A DNA stretch of 64,000 bases, from contig NZ_CP066831.1 of the NCBI RefSeq assembly GCF_016598615.1, positions 4,898,001 through 4,962,000 on the forward strand, written 5' to 3'. The stretch's first letter is position 1. Each line of letters opens with the position of its first letter. A model generated the notes under the pieces. That model worked only from the letters and a program-made list of their open reading frames with translations. It made no database searches and was not told the origin of the DNA. Source of the stretch: Streptomyces liliifuscus (GTDB taxonomy: Bacteria > Actinomycetota > Actinomycetes > Streptomycetales > Streptomycetaceae). Position numbers and translations under genes: made by a program. Positions 53,727 through 62,490 of this stretch are shown piece after piece.

Positions 53727-54539
53727 GTGCACTCCGGTGATCAGGGTTCGGGGAACCAGGAGATGTTCGGCTCGTTGCTTCGGTTCTTCCGCGAACGGGC
53801 CGGTCTGACGCAGGAGGGGTTGGGCGGGCACGCCGGTTACTCCAAGTCGCAAGTCGCCATGGTGGAGCGGGGCGAGCGTCCGCCCAAGGGCAGGCTCGTC
53901 GAGATCGCGGATGAGGTGCTGGGTGCACAAGGTGCACTTCTTGCGGCGGGCAAGAAGCTGAGGGCCAGTCGCTTTCCCGCATGGTTCGAGGACTACGCCG
54001 AGTTGGAGGCCAAGGCCGGCGTCATCAACATGTACGCGAACCATGTGGTCCCCGGCATGCTCCAGGCGGAGGCGTATGCACGGGCGATCATCAACTGCCA
54101 CTGCCCGCCCTTCGAGGACGAGGAGGTCGAGGCCCACGTGACAGCCCGGCTGGAGCGTCAGAAGGTACTGCAGCGCAAGCCCGCGCCACTCGTGGCCTTC
54201 GTACTGGAGGAGCACACCTTGACCCGGCCTGTCGGCGGCCCCACGGCTCTCAAGGAACAGCTGAGCCACATCCTTGAGATCGGCCAGCGGCGCAATATCG
54301 AGATCCAGGTGATGCCGCACAACCGCGAGGTCCATGCCGGGCTCAACGGTCCGATGATTCTGTTGGAGACCGCCGAGCGCAATCAACTTGCCTACGTGGA
54401 GGGACCGGGCGGAGGCTACTTCGTGGACCAACAGCCCAACCTGGGTGACCTGTTCGCGCAATATGGCATTCTGCGAGCTCAGGCCCTCAGCCCAGAGGAA
54501 TCCACGAAGCTGATCGAACGGGTGGCAGACGCGCTATGA
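53727..54539 (+). CDS. WhiJ-like XRE regulator (DUF5753)
   Basis: Protein of 270 residues. HTH_31 at about 12-70 (LLRFFRERAGLTQEGLGGHA, YSKSQVAMVERGERPP), then the DUF5753 domain (WFEDYAELEAKAGVINMYAN, VPGMLQAEAYARAI, HILEIGQRRNIEIQVMPHN). These proteins occur in dozens in streptomycetes, each with a DUF397 partner, and affect development (WhiJ). GTG 53727 is chosen for GGGGAGG five bases upstream. It overlaps the partner gene by ATGA. Confidence 0.9.
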   Translation: MHSGDQGSGNQEMFGSLLRFFRERAGLTQEGLGGHAGYSKSQVAMVERGERPPKGRLVEIADEVLGAQGALLAAGKKLRASRFPAWFEDYAELEAKAGVINMYANHVVPGMLQAEAYARAIINCHCPPFEDEEVEAHVTARLERQKVLQRKPAPLVAFVLEEHTLTRPVGGPTALKEQLSHILEIGQRRNIEIQVMPHNREVHAGLNGPMILLETAERNQLAYVEGPGGGYFVDQQPNLGDLFAQYGILRAQALSPEESTKLIERVADAL

Positions 54540-54739
54540 GCACTGACCTGAACTGGTTCAAGAGCAGCTACAGCGGCAGCCAGGGCGGCGAATGCCTAGA
54601 GATAGCCATAGCCCAGACCGCCCCCGCCGCCATCCCCACCACCATCCACGTCCGCGACTCGAAAACCCCCGCCGCCCCCACCCTCAGGGTCACCCCCGCG
54701 CCATGGACCGCCTTCCTCGCCCACGTCACCGCGTCGTGA
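54536..54739 (+). CDS. DUF397 partner of the XRE regulator
   Basis: Protein of 67 residues with the family signature LNWFKSSYSGSQGGECLEIA and the closing VRDSKTP and WTAFLAHV. It binds or neutralises the paired XRE protein in the systems studied. Starts in the ATGA overlap. Confidence 0.92.
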   Translation: MSTDLNWFKSSYSGSQGGECLEIAIAQTAPAAIPTTIHVRDSKTPAAPTLRVTPAPWTAFLAHVTAS

Positions 54740-54867
54740 GCGATTCGGGCGCACTCTAAGTCGCCCGTCCGGGCCGGACCTGCCGTCACCGGATCTTCCA
54801 TCCGGACGAGGTATCCGCCCCCTGATTCCCGCCCGTCGTACCGCCCCTCACATGAAGCTTGGGCGTC

Positions 54868-55242
54868 ATGGAGATCCGGATCACGATGGACGGAGCTCGG
54901 CACGACTCCGAGCGGCGTTCCCTCTACAAGTGGCTGCGCGACGACCGGGAGTTGAGGGGGGTCGTCGAGGTCGCGATGGTCGGCTCGGAACCCGAGGAGC
55001 CGGACACCGACACGATGGGGGCCGACTTCGAGACCATCGCCGTCGTCCTGAACACCGCGCTGCAGCTCGGCAGCCTCACCGTGGCGATCGCGGCGTGGCG
55101 GCAGGGACACGCACCCCGTTCGACGATGGTCATCGAGCGCGACGGAGTGAGGATCACGCTCCCCGACGGCCGTCTCGACGACGCCGAGGCACTCCTGCGC
55201 GCCTTGGAGGACCGGGGCGAGGACGGGGAGGGTCGCCGATGA
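54868..55242 (+). CDS. EACC1 (effector-associated constant component 1) protein
   Basis: Protein of 124 residues: MEIRITMDGARHDSERRSLY, KWLRDDRELRGVVEVAM, one hydrophobic helical stretch (TIAVVLNTALQLGSLTVAIAAW) and a strand pair PRSTMVIERDGVRITLPDG. This matches the EACC1 family described by Aravind and co-workers as a constant partner of effectors in NTP-dependent conflict systems of multicellular bacteria. It overlaps the caspase gene by ATGA, so both are made together. Confidence 0.82.
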   Translation: MEIRITMDGARHDSERRSLYKWLRDDRELRGVVEVAMVGSEPEEPDTDTMGADFETIAVVLNTALQLGSLTVAIAAWRQGHAPRSTMVIERDGVRITLPDGRLDDAEALLRALEDRGEDGEGRR

Positions 55243-57170
55243 GCGGGGAGACCAACTCCCGGATCGATCCGGCGCGTTCGGCCTGCGTGCTCATCGGGGT
55301 CGACGCGTACACCGCCCTGGATCCGCTGCGGGCCGTACGGAACAACCTCACCCGGCTCGAAGAGGCGTTGACGGACCCGGGTATCTGGGGCGTAGCCCGG
55401 GAATCGTGCCAGGTCGTGTCCAATCCGGCGACACAGCAGGAGCTGATCGGCCCGGTCCGCAAAGCGGCCACGGCCGCTCAGGACACTCTGATCGTCTACT
55501 ACGCGGGCCACGGGTTCATCGACCACTCGGACGGCAGTCTCTATCTGACGCTTCCCGGGACGGAACCCGGGGAGATCGACGGGGCGGTGCCCTACGAATG
55601 GCTGCGCCGCGCCATTCGCGACAACGGCTCGGCCAAGCGTCGCATCGTGGTGCTGGACTGTTGCTACAGCGGCAAGGCGCTCGACGGCATGTCCGCCGCG
55701 GGGACCCTGCAGGTCACGGCCCTCATGAACGACGTCGAGGGGTCGTACGTGGTGGCGGCCTCGGCCGCGAACCGACTGGCGCTGTCCCCCCGGGGCGAGG
55801 AGTGCACGGCTTTCACCGGTGAACTCGTGAACGTCCTGGGGCACGGCATCCCGGGCGATCCGGAGGTGCTGCCCCTGGGCAGGGTCTTCCACCACGTCCG
55901 CACCAGTCTGCAGCGCAAGCGGCGGCCGCAGCCCGAACTGCAGGACCGCAACGGCATCGGCTCGCTGCTCTTCGTCAGGAACCGGCAGCACGTCGCGCAG
56001 GCCGTCCCACCGCCGTCCGAAGGGGCACCGACCGCACCCGGGCGCGGGCGGCGCGGATACCTGGTGGCAGCCGCGGTGGCGGTGGTCGCGGCTCTCACGA
56101 CGGCGGGGGCCATGTTCTGGTGGCCCGCCGAGGAGGCGGCCGGGCCCTGCTCGGAGACCGCGTCTCTGCTGAGCGTCTCCGACGCCCTGGGCAAGGTCGA
56201 CGATCCGAAGTACCAGCGGGCCCCTCTGGACGGCCTGTCCGCGATCGCGCTGGACGGACCGGCTCACGCATGGGTATTGGCCGACAACGACCCGGGCCGG
56301 ATGTTCCACGTCGCGCTCGGCACCCCCGACCGCCTCGATCCCGATCCCGAGAGCGGCGAGGGAATCCGGACCCTCAAACGCAAGGACGGCACCCCGTACA
56401 GGCGAGGCTTCGACGGTGAGGGCCTGGTCGTCGAGAAGGGCGCCGACACCATGCTGATCAGTGCGGAGCGGGACTCGGCGATCCATCGGTTCCGGATCGC
56501 GGACGGCAAGGAGCTGGGCACCCTGCCCGTCCCCGGACCCTGGCGGAACATCCCCTCCGGAGGGCGGGCCGACGGAAACCGCAACGTCGAGTCCCTGACC
56601 GCCACGTCGGACGGCCGCCACCTCTACACGGGCCTCGAAGGGCCGCTCGCCGGCGACGGCGACTCGGCGGGCCGCAACCTGTTGCGCATCCAGCGCTACA
56701 CGGGCTCGCCGGGCGGCTCGTACGCCCTCGACGGCCAGTACGCGTACGAGGCCGACGCGGGCGCCTATCTGGCGGAACTCGTCGCGGTCGACACCGACCG
56801 GCTGCTCGCACTGGAGCGCACGTACGCCGCGGGCATGGGCAACAGGATCCGCGTCTACGACGTCACGCTCACCGGCATGAAGGACGTCACGAAGGTCAAG
56901 TACCTGACCGACGAACTCCCCGACACCTTCGCCACCGAGAGCAAGCGGCTCGTACTCGACCTGGCCGACTGCCCCTCCGGAGACCTCAAGGCACCCGAGG
57001 GACAGACCCAGCCGAACCCGCTCCTCGACAACGTGGAGGGCATGGCTCTCGGCGGCCGCCTCACCGAGGGGGAACACCGTGGCCGCCGCCTGCTCTATCT
57101 GATCAGCGACAACAACAGCAGCCCGAAACAGGTCACCAGGGTGTACGCCCTCAGCGTGTCCCTGAAGTGA
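55239..57170 (+). CDS. caspase-like peptidase fused through a transmembrane helix to a phytase-esterase-like propeller
   Basis: Protein of 643 residues. Caspase (C14) domain at about 14-250: ACVLIGVDAY, catalytic His 91 in VYYAGHGF and catalytic Cys 142 in VVLDCCYSGKALDG. A basic linker is followed by one transmembrane helix (about 274-295, GYLVAAAVAVVAALTTAGAM). The outer 345 residues form a propeller-like domain of the esterase-like-activity-of-phytase family (LDGLSAIALDGPAHAWVLAD, GFDGEGLVVEK, LLRIQRYTGS, NVEGMALGGRL). So the protease would be inside and the sensor or enzyme outside. With EACC1 it looks like a two-gene conflict or cell-death module; no separate effector gene follows. Confidence 0.82.
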   Translation: MSGETNSRIDPARSACVLIGVDAYTALDPLRAVRNNLTRLEEALTDPGIWGVARESCQVVSNPATQQELIGPVRKAATAAQDTLIVYYAGHGFIDHSDGSLYLTLPGTEPGEIDGAVPYEWLRRAIRDNGSAKRRIVVLDCCYSGKALDGMSAAGTLQVTALMNDVEGSYVVAASAANRLALSPRGEECTAFTGELVNVLGHGIPGDPEVLPLGRVFHHVRTSLQRKRRPQPELQDRNGIGSLLFVRNRQHVAQAVPPPSEGAPTAPGRGRRGYLVAAAVAVVAALTTAGAMFWWPAEEAAGPCSETASLLSVSDALGKVDDPKYQRAPLDGLSAIALDGPAHAWVLADNDPGRMFHVALGTPDRLDPDPESGEGIRTLKRKDGTPYRRGFDGEGLVVEKGADTMLISAERDSAIHRFRIADGKELGTLPVPGPWRNIPSGGRADGNRNVESLTATSDGRHLYTGLEGPLAGDGDSAGRNLLRIQRYTGSPGGSYALDGQYAYEADAGAYLAELVAVDTDRLLALERTYAAGMGNRIRVYDVTLTGMKDVTKVKYLTDELPDTFATESKRLVLDLADCPSGDLKAPEGQTQPNPLLDNVEGMALGGRLTEGEHRGRRLLYLISDNNSSPKQVTRVYALSVSLK

Positions 57171-57339
57171 CTCCCGCGCCCGGCAAGGTGTCCGGAACTC
57201 CTGGCCCCGAAGGCGAAGGAACAGCGCCGCGCGTCAATACACCCGGCGTCCGCCCGCTGTGGTGATCTTGGCGGTCAAGCCAGGCATTCAGGTGATTTCG
57301 GTGGGACAACCGGTTTTAGGCTACTTAATATCTGGTTCC

Positions 57340-58551
57340 GTGACAGACGGGAAGAGTCGGCGGCGAGCGGCCGAACACGCGACCGGTGTGGTCGTCCTCG
57401 GGGCCGGGCCGGCCGGGCTCGTGCTCGGCAACATCCTGGTGGACAGGGGGATCGACTGCGTCGTCCTGGAGCGGGCGGAGCGCACGCATGTGCAGACGCG
57501 GGCGCGTGCCGGGTTCCTGGCCGCCAACACCGTGCGGATCCTGGAGCGGCACGGTCTCGCCGACGGGCTGCACCGGCGCGGGCAGCTCCACAGCACCTGC
57601 GAGTTCCGTACCGAGGACGGCCGGTTCCGGCTGGACTACGGCGGGCTCGGGCAGGGGGAGCCGCACACCGTCTACCCCCAACAGGACCTGGTGACCGACC
57701 TGTTGACGCGGTTCCTGGACCGCGGCGGACAGATCCGTTTCGGCAGCGAGGCCGTGGCCGTGCGCGCCGCCGACAGCGAGCGGCCCGAGGTGGCCGTGCG
57801 TGAGGCCGACGGGCGGCCCGCCCTGTGGCGGGCACGGTACGTGGCCGGCTGCGACGGGCGGCACGGCGCTGCCCGGCGTTCACTGCCGGCCGGTACCGTC
57901 CGCCACCACCGCGACCACGGCGTCACCTGGCTCGGCCTGCTCGCCGAGGCGCCGCCCAGTCTGGACGCCGTCGGATACGCGGTGCACGAGCGCGGGTTCG
58001 CCGGGCACATGGCCCGTACCAGCGAGGTCACCCGCTACTACCTGCAGTGCGAGCGCGGCACCCCCGCCGACGCCTGGTCCGAGGAACGGATCTGGGACGA
58101 GCTGGAGCTGCGGATGCGGGCGCGCACATACGGTCCGCTGCACCGCGGGCGCCTCGTGCAGCGTTCCGTCGTCGACCTGGAGTCCGACGTGCTCGAACCG
58201 CTGCGCCACGGCGCCCTGTTCCTCGTCGGCGACGCCGCCGGTCTGATCAGCCCCTCCGCCGCGAAGGGCGCCAATCTCGCGGTCCTGGAAGCGGAGGTCC
58301 TGGGCCGCGCCCTCATCGACGACCTCGTCGTCGGGGACTCCAAGGGCCTCGACGCCTACTCGGCACGGTGTCTGACGCACATCTGGCGTGCGCAGGAGTT
58401 CTCGCACTGGATGATCGGGCTGCTGCACGGCCCGTCCGGCGCGGACGGCGAGTCGCTGTTCCACAACTCCCTGCGCCGCTCCCGCCTCACCTCGCTGCGC
58501 ACCTCGCGCAGCCAGCAGGACTGGTTCGCCGAGCACTACGTCGGCGTGTAG
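57340..58551 (+). CDS. PobA-like FAD-dependent aromatic hydroxylase
   Basis: Protein of 403 residues from GTG 57340, placed so by the start of the domain; the longer ORF starts upstream of an AT-rich promoter-like stretch. GAGPAGLVLGNILVDRG (FAD), RARAGFLAANTVRILERHGL (p-hydroxybenzoate hydroxylase signature), VAGCDGRHGAARRSL and FLVGDAAGLISPSAAKGANLA (GD motif). This is the 4-hydroxybenzoate 3-monooxygenase type. With the methyltransferase gene 130 bp on, it could make a hydroxylated and O-methylated aromatic metabolite. The two are not near other biosynthetic genes. Confidence 0.82.
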   Translation: MTDGKSRRRAAEHATGVVVLGAGPAGLVLGNILVDRGIDCVVLERAERTHVQTRARAGFLAANTVRILERHGLADGLHRRGQLHSTCEFRTEDGRFRLDYGGLGQGEPHTVYPQQDLVTDLLTRFLDRGGQIRFGSEAVAVRAADSERPEVAVREADGRPALWRARYVAGCDGRHGAARRSLPAGTVRHHRDHGVTWLGLLAEAPPSLDAVGYAVHERGFAGHMARTSEVTRYYLQCERGTPADAWSEERIWDELELRMRARTYGPLHRGRLVQRSVVDLESDVLEPLRHGALFLVGDAAGLISPSAAKGANLAVLEAEVLGRALIDDLVVGDSKGLDAYSARCLTHIWRAQEFSHWMIGLLHGPSGADGESLFHNSLRRSRLTSLRTSRSQQDWFAEHYVGV

Positions 58552-58564
58552 CCCCCCATATCCC

Positions 58565-58620
58565 GTCGCTGCTTCCCCGTACCCGGTCGCTGCTTCCCCC
58601 CTGTCCCGCCACTGCTTCCC
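58565..58620 (+). repeat. three tandem imperfect repeats
   Basis: GTCGCTGCTTCCCC at 58565-58578 and 58586-58599, with a variant (GCCACTGCTTCCC) to 58620, in the gap between hydroxylase and methyltransferase. Confidence 0.6.
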
Positions 58621-58683
58621 AACTCCGCACCCGCGTACGTCCGTACGTGTACATCCGAACCCCGGAATGAGGATCCACCCGCA

Positions 58684-60387
58684 ATGATCACAGCATTGTC
58701 GGGCGATACGTCCCGCCTGCGCGCGACGGTCGGCTTCGTCAAGGAACAGGACACCGCCACACTGCTCCAGCTCCTGCTCCCCGGGCTCGACGGCCCTGAG
58801 CTGCGGGCCCTGGCGGAGCGCTGCGACTTCTCGCACGCGGCGCTGCTCGTCTTCCCGCCCGACGAGGCGGCGCTGAGCGCCACGCTCGCCGCCTGCGGGC
58901 TCGAAGCGGACGCGCCACCGCGGCCCAGTGTCATCGTGCGCGAGCGTCTCGCCGTACGGCACAAGCGCAGTGCGGCGGAGCTCGACGTCGGCATTCTGCG
59001 CCCCGCGGTGGAGTGCCTGGACGGGGCGCGGCGCATGGTCGAGGTGTTCGCGCTGACCGTGCCGCCGGGGTCGGACCTCGACTCGGTCGCCGCGCACGAG
59101 CGGGAGCAACAGCACGAGACGCATGTCGCGTTCGAGGTCGCCACACCGGACCCGCTGGTGCTGCGCGGCCTGTGCGCGGCCTTCGGGCGGTACGGCGCGT
59201 CCCCTGACGGCGGCGGCTACAACCCGCACGAGAACGGCACGGTGTTCTACTTCAGCGCGCCCGCCGAGGCCAAGGCGGCCGGGTACCGGCGCGTGGAGCT
59301 GTACGTCCCCGGCGACCACCGCGACGTCCTCGCCGCCCACCTCGACGAGCACCGCAGGCGACAGCCCGCCGAGACCCTGCTGCGCCTGCTGACCGGGGCG
59401 TGGACGACACAGGCCCTGGCCGCGTTCGCGCGCCTTGGGGTGGCCGACGCGATGGACGAGGAACGGGCCGTCGGCGTGGACGAACTGGCGCGGGACATCG
59501 GTGCGTCGGCGCCGAACCTGGCCACCCTGCTGCGCTATCTCGCCATGCTCGGCGTGGTGGGCGAGGACCGCGACGGTTTCCGGCTCACGGACACCGGCGG
59601 GCTGCTGCGCACGGACGCCGAAGGGTCGATGCGGGCGCTGGCGCTGATGTACGGGGGACCGTTCTACGAGTCCTTCGCCGGGCTCGACCACACCGTGCGC
59701 ACCGGACAGGTCGCCTTCGAGCAGCGCTTCGGCGAGAACCACTTCGACCACTTCGCCCGCGATCCCGAACTCGCCGAACTCTTCGACCGGTCCATGGCCG
59801 CCGGTTCACGGATGTTCGACCCGCTGCCCGTCCACCCGGTCCTCACCGCGGCGGCGGAAGGGGACACCGTGGTCGACATCGCCGGCGGCAACGGGGAACT
59901 GCTCGGCCGAATCCTTTCCGCACATCCCCGCCTGCACGGCATCCTGCTGGAGCGCCCGCACACCGTGGAGACCGCCCGCCGCCTCCTCGGCGCGGCCGGC
60001 CACGCGGAGCGGTGCGCCTTCCGGGCGGGCGACTTCGCGGACGTACCCGCGGGCGGCGACGTCTACGTCCTGTCCCGCGTGCTGCACGACTGGGACGACG
60101 ACCGCTGCGTCGAGATCCTGCGCCACTGCGCCCGCGCGATGCCCCCCGCCGCCGATCTGCTCGTCGTCGAACGCGTCCTGCCCGCCGACGGCTCGGCCTC
60201 GCTGGCCACGGCCTGGGACCTGCACATGATGTGCAACGTCGGCGGCCGCGAACGGAGCGCCGACCACTACGCCCGGCTGTTCGCCGACGCGGGCCTCACC
60301 CTGGTGGGCGTGTCCGCACTGCCCCTGGACGGCAGCGTGCTGCACGTCCGCAGGACAGGGGCGACGAACACCGGGTCCAAACCCTAG
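58684..60387 (+). CDS. two-domain protein: unknown N-terminal domain plus SAM O-methyltransferase
   Basis: Protein of 567 residues. The C-terminal 350 residues are a caffeate/acetylserotonin-type O-methyltransferase: dimerisation part (TTQALAAFARLGVADAMDEE), VVDIAGGNGELLGRIL (SAM loop) and VLHDWDDDRCVEILRHCARA with the catalytic His. The first 225 residues are not part of that family: LLQLLLPGLDGPELRALAER, PSVIVRERLAVRHKRSAAEL, ETHVAFEVATPDPLVLRGLC and NPHENGTVFYFSAPAEAKAA suggest an alpha/beta domain, perhaps binding the substrate. Its partner is likely the hydroxylase upstream. Confidence 0.8.
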   Translation: MITALSGDTSRLRATVGFVKEQDTATLLQLLLPGLDGPELRALAERCDFSHAALLVFPPDEAALSATLAACGLEADAPPRPSVIVRERLAVRHKRSAAELDVGILRPAVECLDGARRMVEVFALTVPPGSDLDSVAAHEREQQHETHVAFEVATPDPLVLRGLCAAFGRYGASPDGGGYNPHENGTVFYFSAPAEAKAAGYRRVELYVPGDHRDVLAAHLDEHRRRQPAETLLRLLTGAWTTQALAAFARLGVADAMDEERAVGVDELARDIGASAPNLATLLRYLAMLGVVGEDRDGFRLTDTGGLLRTDAEGSMRALALMYGGPFYESFAGLDHTVRTGQVAFEQRFGENHFDHFARDPELAELFDRSMAAGSRMFDPLPVHPVLTAAAEGDTVVDIAGGNGELLGRILSAHPRLHGILLERPHTVETARRLLGAAGHAERCAFRAGDFADVPAGGDVYVLSRVLHDWDDDRCVEILRHCARAMPPAADLLVVERVLPADGSASLATAWDLHMMCNVGGRERSADHYARLFADAGLTLVGVSALPLDGSVLHVRRTGATNTGSKP

Positions 60388-60401
60388 GAGTTGAGCTCCT
60401 T

Positions 60402-60437
60402 CTCGCACGCGGGGCGGACGTCCGCCCCGCGTGCGAG
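60402..60437 (+). terminator. 36-bp perfect palindrome after the methyltransferase gene
   Basis: CTCGCACGCGGGGCGGAC and its exact inverse meet without a spacer. It ends the hydroxylase-methyltransferase unit 15 bases past the stop. Confidence 0.8.
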
Positions 60438-60519
60438 CACGCGTGCGCGACATGATCGGCCGGACGTGTCCCAGGAGTGGTGTTGCCTAGAGCGCACTCC
60501 ACCACGTTGGCTATGAGCC

Positions 60520-61512
60520 ATGAAGTACACGCAGCTGGGACGCACAGGACTCAAGGTCAGCCGACTCGTGCTCGGCACCATGAACTTCGGTCCGCAGACC
60601 GACGAGGCCGACAGCCACGCGATCATGGACGCGGCGCTGGACGCGGGGATCAACTACTTCGACACCGCCAACGTGTACGGCTGGGGCGAGAACAAGGGCC
60701 GTACCGAAGAGATCATCGGCAACTGGTTCGCCAAGGGCGGCGAGCGGCGCGACAAGGTCGTGCTCGCCACCAAGGTGTACGGGAACATGGCCGCCGACGG
60801 CGACGCCTGGCCCAACCACGACAAGCTCTCCGCGGTCAACATCCGCCGTGCGGTCGACGCGAGCCTCAAGCGGCTCCGGACCGACTACATCGACATCTAC
60901 CAGTTCCATCACATCGACCGCCGCACTCCCTTCGAGGAGATCTGGCAGGCCATCGACGTGCTCGTACAGCAGGGCAAGATCCTCTACGTCGGGTCCTCCA
61001 ACTTCCCCGGCTACAAGATCGCCCAGGCCAACGAGATCGCCGCCCGGCGCGGCGGCACCATCGGGCTCGTCAGCGAGCAGTGCCTCTACAACCTCGCCGA
61101 GCGCCGCGCCGAGATGGAGGTCATTCCGGCCGCGCAGGAGTACGGGCTCGGTGTCATCCCGTGGTCCCCGCTGCACGGCGGTCTGCTCGGCGGGGTCATC
61201 AAGAAGGAGGTCGAGGGCGGACGCCGGGCGAGCGGCCGGGCCGCCGACTCCCTCGCCAACACCGCCATCCGCGCACAGATCCAGTCGTACGAGGACCTGC
61301 TCGACAAGCACGGCATCGAGCCCGGCGAGGCCGCCCTGGCCTGGCTCCTCACCCGCCCCGGCGTCACCGGCCCGATCGTCGGACCGCGCACCGCCGAGCA
61401 ACTGGAATCCGCCCTGCGGGCCGTCGAACTGGAACTGACCGACGACCTGCTGACCGGCCTCGACGAGATCTTCCCGGGCCCGGGCCCGTCCCCGGAGGCC
61501 TTCGCCTGGTAG
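60520..61512 (+). CDS. aldo/keto reductase
   Basis: Protein of 330 residues with the catalytic tetrad: Asp and Tyr in FDTANVYGWGENKGRTEEIIG, Lys in VLATKVYG and His in IYQFHHID; GPIVGPRTAEQLESAL binds the NADPH phosphate. This is the YhdN/Tas-like group common in actinobacteria, which reduce various aldehydes and ketones. No ribosome site is seen in front of ATG 60520 and a -10-like GGCTAT is close, so the message may be leaderless. The substrate is unknown. Confidence 0.88.
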   Translation: MKYTQLGRTGLKVSRLVLGTMNFGPQTDEADSHAIMDAALDAGINYFDTANVYGWGENKGRTEEIIGNWFAKGGERRDKVVLATKVYGNMAADGDAWPNHDKLSAVNIRRAVDASLKRLRTDYIDIYQFHHIDRRTPFEEIWQAIDVLVQQGKILYVGSSNFPGYKIAQANEIAARRGGTIGLVSEQCLYNLAERRAEMEVIPAAQEYGLGVIPWSPLHGGLLGGVIKKEVEGGRRASGRAADSLANTAIRAQIQSYEDLLDKHGIEPGEAALAWLLTRPGVTGPIVGPRTAEQLESALRAVELELTDDLLTGLDEIFPGPGPSPEAFAW

Positions 61513-61551
61513 TGGCACGTGGAAAGGGCGCCCCGGCGGGGGCGCCCTGAA

Positions 61552-61571
61552 GGGGCGCGGGGAACTGCGCG
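61552..61571 (+). repeat. dispersed intergenic repeat, copy 9
   Basis: Preceded by GCGCCC TGAA GGGGCGC and followed directly by another known palindromic repeat (CTGGGGGCACCTCCCGGCCG, then AAGGCTGGGGGACCAC, to 61609). Confidence 0.85.
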
Positions 61572-61650
61572 ACCTGGGGGCACCTCCCGGCCGAAGGCTG
61601 GGGGACCACAACGGGCCCGCGGCCAACAACCCGCCGCCGGAGGCAAACGG

Positions 61651-61740
61651 CTACCTACCGACCGCGGCCGCCATCGCCACCACAACGAACATCAGCACAA
61701 GAACACCGGCCATGATCCGGTTACGCGTCTTCGGGTCCAC
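61651..61740 (-). CDS. 29-residue single-helix membrane protein
   Basis: From GTG 61740: MDPKTRNRIM, then a hydrophobic run (AGVLVLMFVVVAMAAAVG) and Arg. One transmembrane helix with a positive N-terminal flank. TAGGCT seven bases before the GTG would be the -10 of a leaderless message. It is too short for standard gene finders. Confidence 0.5.
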   Translation of the reverse strand: MDPKTRNRIMAGVLVLMFVVVAMAAAVGR

Positions 61741-61765
61741 ACCACCGAGCCTAACCGCCCCTCCC

Positions 61766-62362
61766 TCAGCCACCCCCGGCGAGGGGTCCGTCGACCGGCC
61801 CGCCGAGGGGCCACCGCCCGTGCACCTCGTACCGCGGCTGCTCCCCGGGCACCCCCGAGACGGGCAGCCGACTCCGCATCAGACACAGATCGGCAACCGT
61901 CCACGCCCGCCCCTCGAACCCGTCGAGCAAGGACACGTACGGGGCGAGGTCCGCCTCCTCCCGGCTCCGCGCCAGCGTGAGATGCGGCCGGTACCGCCGG
62001 TGCTCCTCCCGCTCCACCCCCGCCTTGTGCCCGGCCGCCCCCGCCCGCTCGGCGAGCAGCCGCAACGTACGTACGTCCCCCGCGGCGCCCGCCCACAACG
62101 CGCGGCCCCCGAAACGGCCGCCGCCCCGCAGGGACAGGGGGAAGGGGTCCGTCCGCCGCGCCGCGCGTTCCAGGCGGGCCGACAGATCCGGTACGAGCCC
62201 GTCGTCGACCTCTCCGTAGAACGCGAGCGTGAAGTGCCAGCCGGGCAGGCCCGTCCAGCGCAACCCCGGGCCCGGCTCGGGCAGGTTCCTCAACTCATCG
62301 ACCACCGAGGCGAGTTCGGCGGTCACGTTCTCCGGGGGCAGCACGGCGGCGAAGAGTCTCAT
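61766..62362 (-). CDS. thpR: RNA 2',3'-cyclic phosphodiesterase
   Basis: Protein of 198 residues of the 2H phosphoesterase family: two HxTx motifs, H43/T45 in WHFTLAFYG and H127/T129 in RPHLTLAR, and the typical start MRLFAAVLPP. ThpR hydrolyses 2',3'-cyclic phosphodiesters in RNA. Cytoplasmic. Single gene. Confidence 0.92.
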   Translation of the reverse strand: MRLFAAVLPPENVTAELASVVDELRNLPEPGPGLRWTGLPGWHFTLAFYGEVDDGLVPDLSARLERAARRTDPFPLSLRGGGRFGGRALWAGAAGDVRTLRLLAERAGAAGHKAGVEREEHRRYRPHLTLARSREEADLAPYVSLLDGFEGRAWTVADLCLMRSRLPVSGVPGEQPRYEVHGRWPLGGPVDGPLAGGG

Positions 62363-62416
62363 GGCGTCACCCTTCCAGGGAATGGATCACCGGGCACACG
62401 GCCCCGCACCATGGAT

Positions 62417-62457
62417 GTGCAGGCGTACACGGACGTGCAGGCGTACACCGACGTGCA
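62417..62457 (+). repeat. 18-bp tandem repeat upstream of the DUF4239 gene
   Basis: GTGCAGGCGTACACGGAC, then the same with CC for GG, then GTGCACTCG. It ends about 35 bases before the DUF4239 start. It may be a regulator site; a short frame through it (VQAYTD units) has no ribosome site. Confidence 0.55.
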
Positions 62458-62490
62458 CTCGTCTGCGGGGGACTACGGGGGGACGTCCAC

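Noticed and set aside
50181..57170. Prophage or integrated element
   Set aside because: Uma2, XRE/DUF397 and SMI1 genes suggest accessory DNA, but there is no integrase, phage structural gene, tRNA or att-like repeat.
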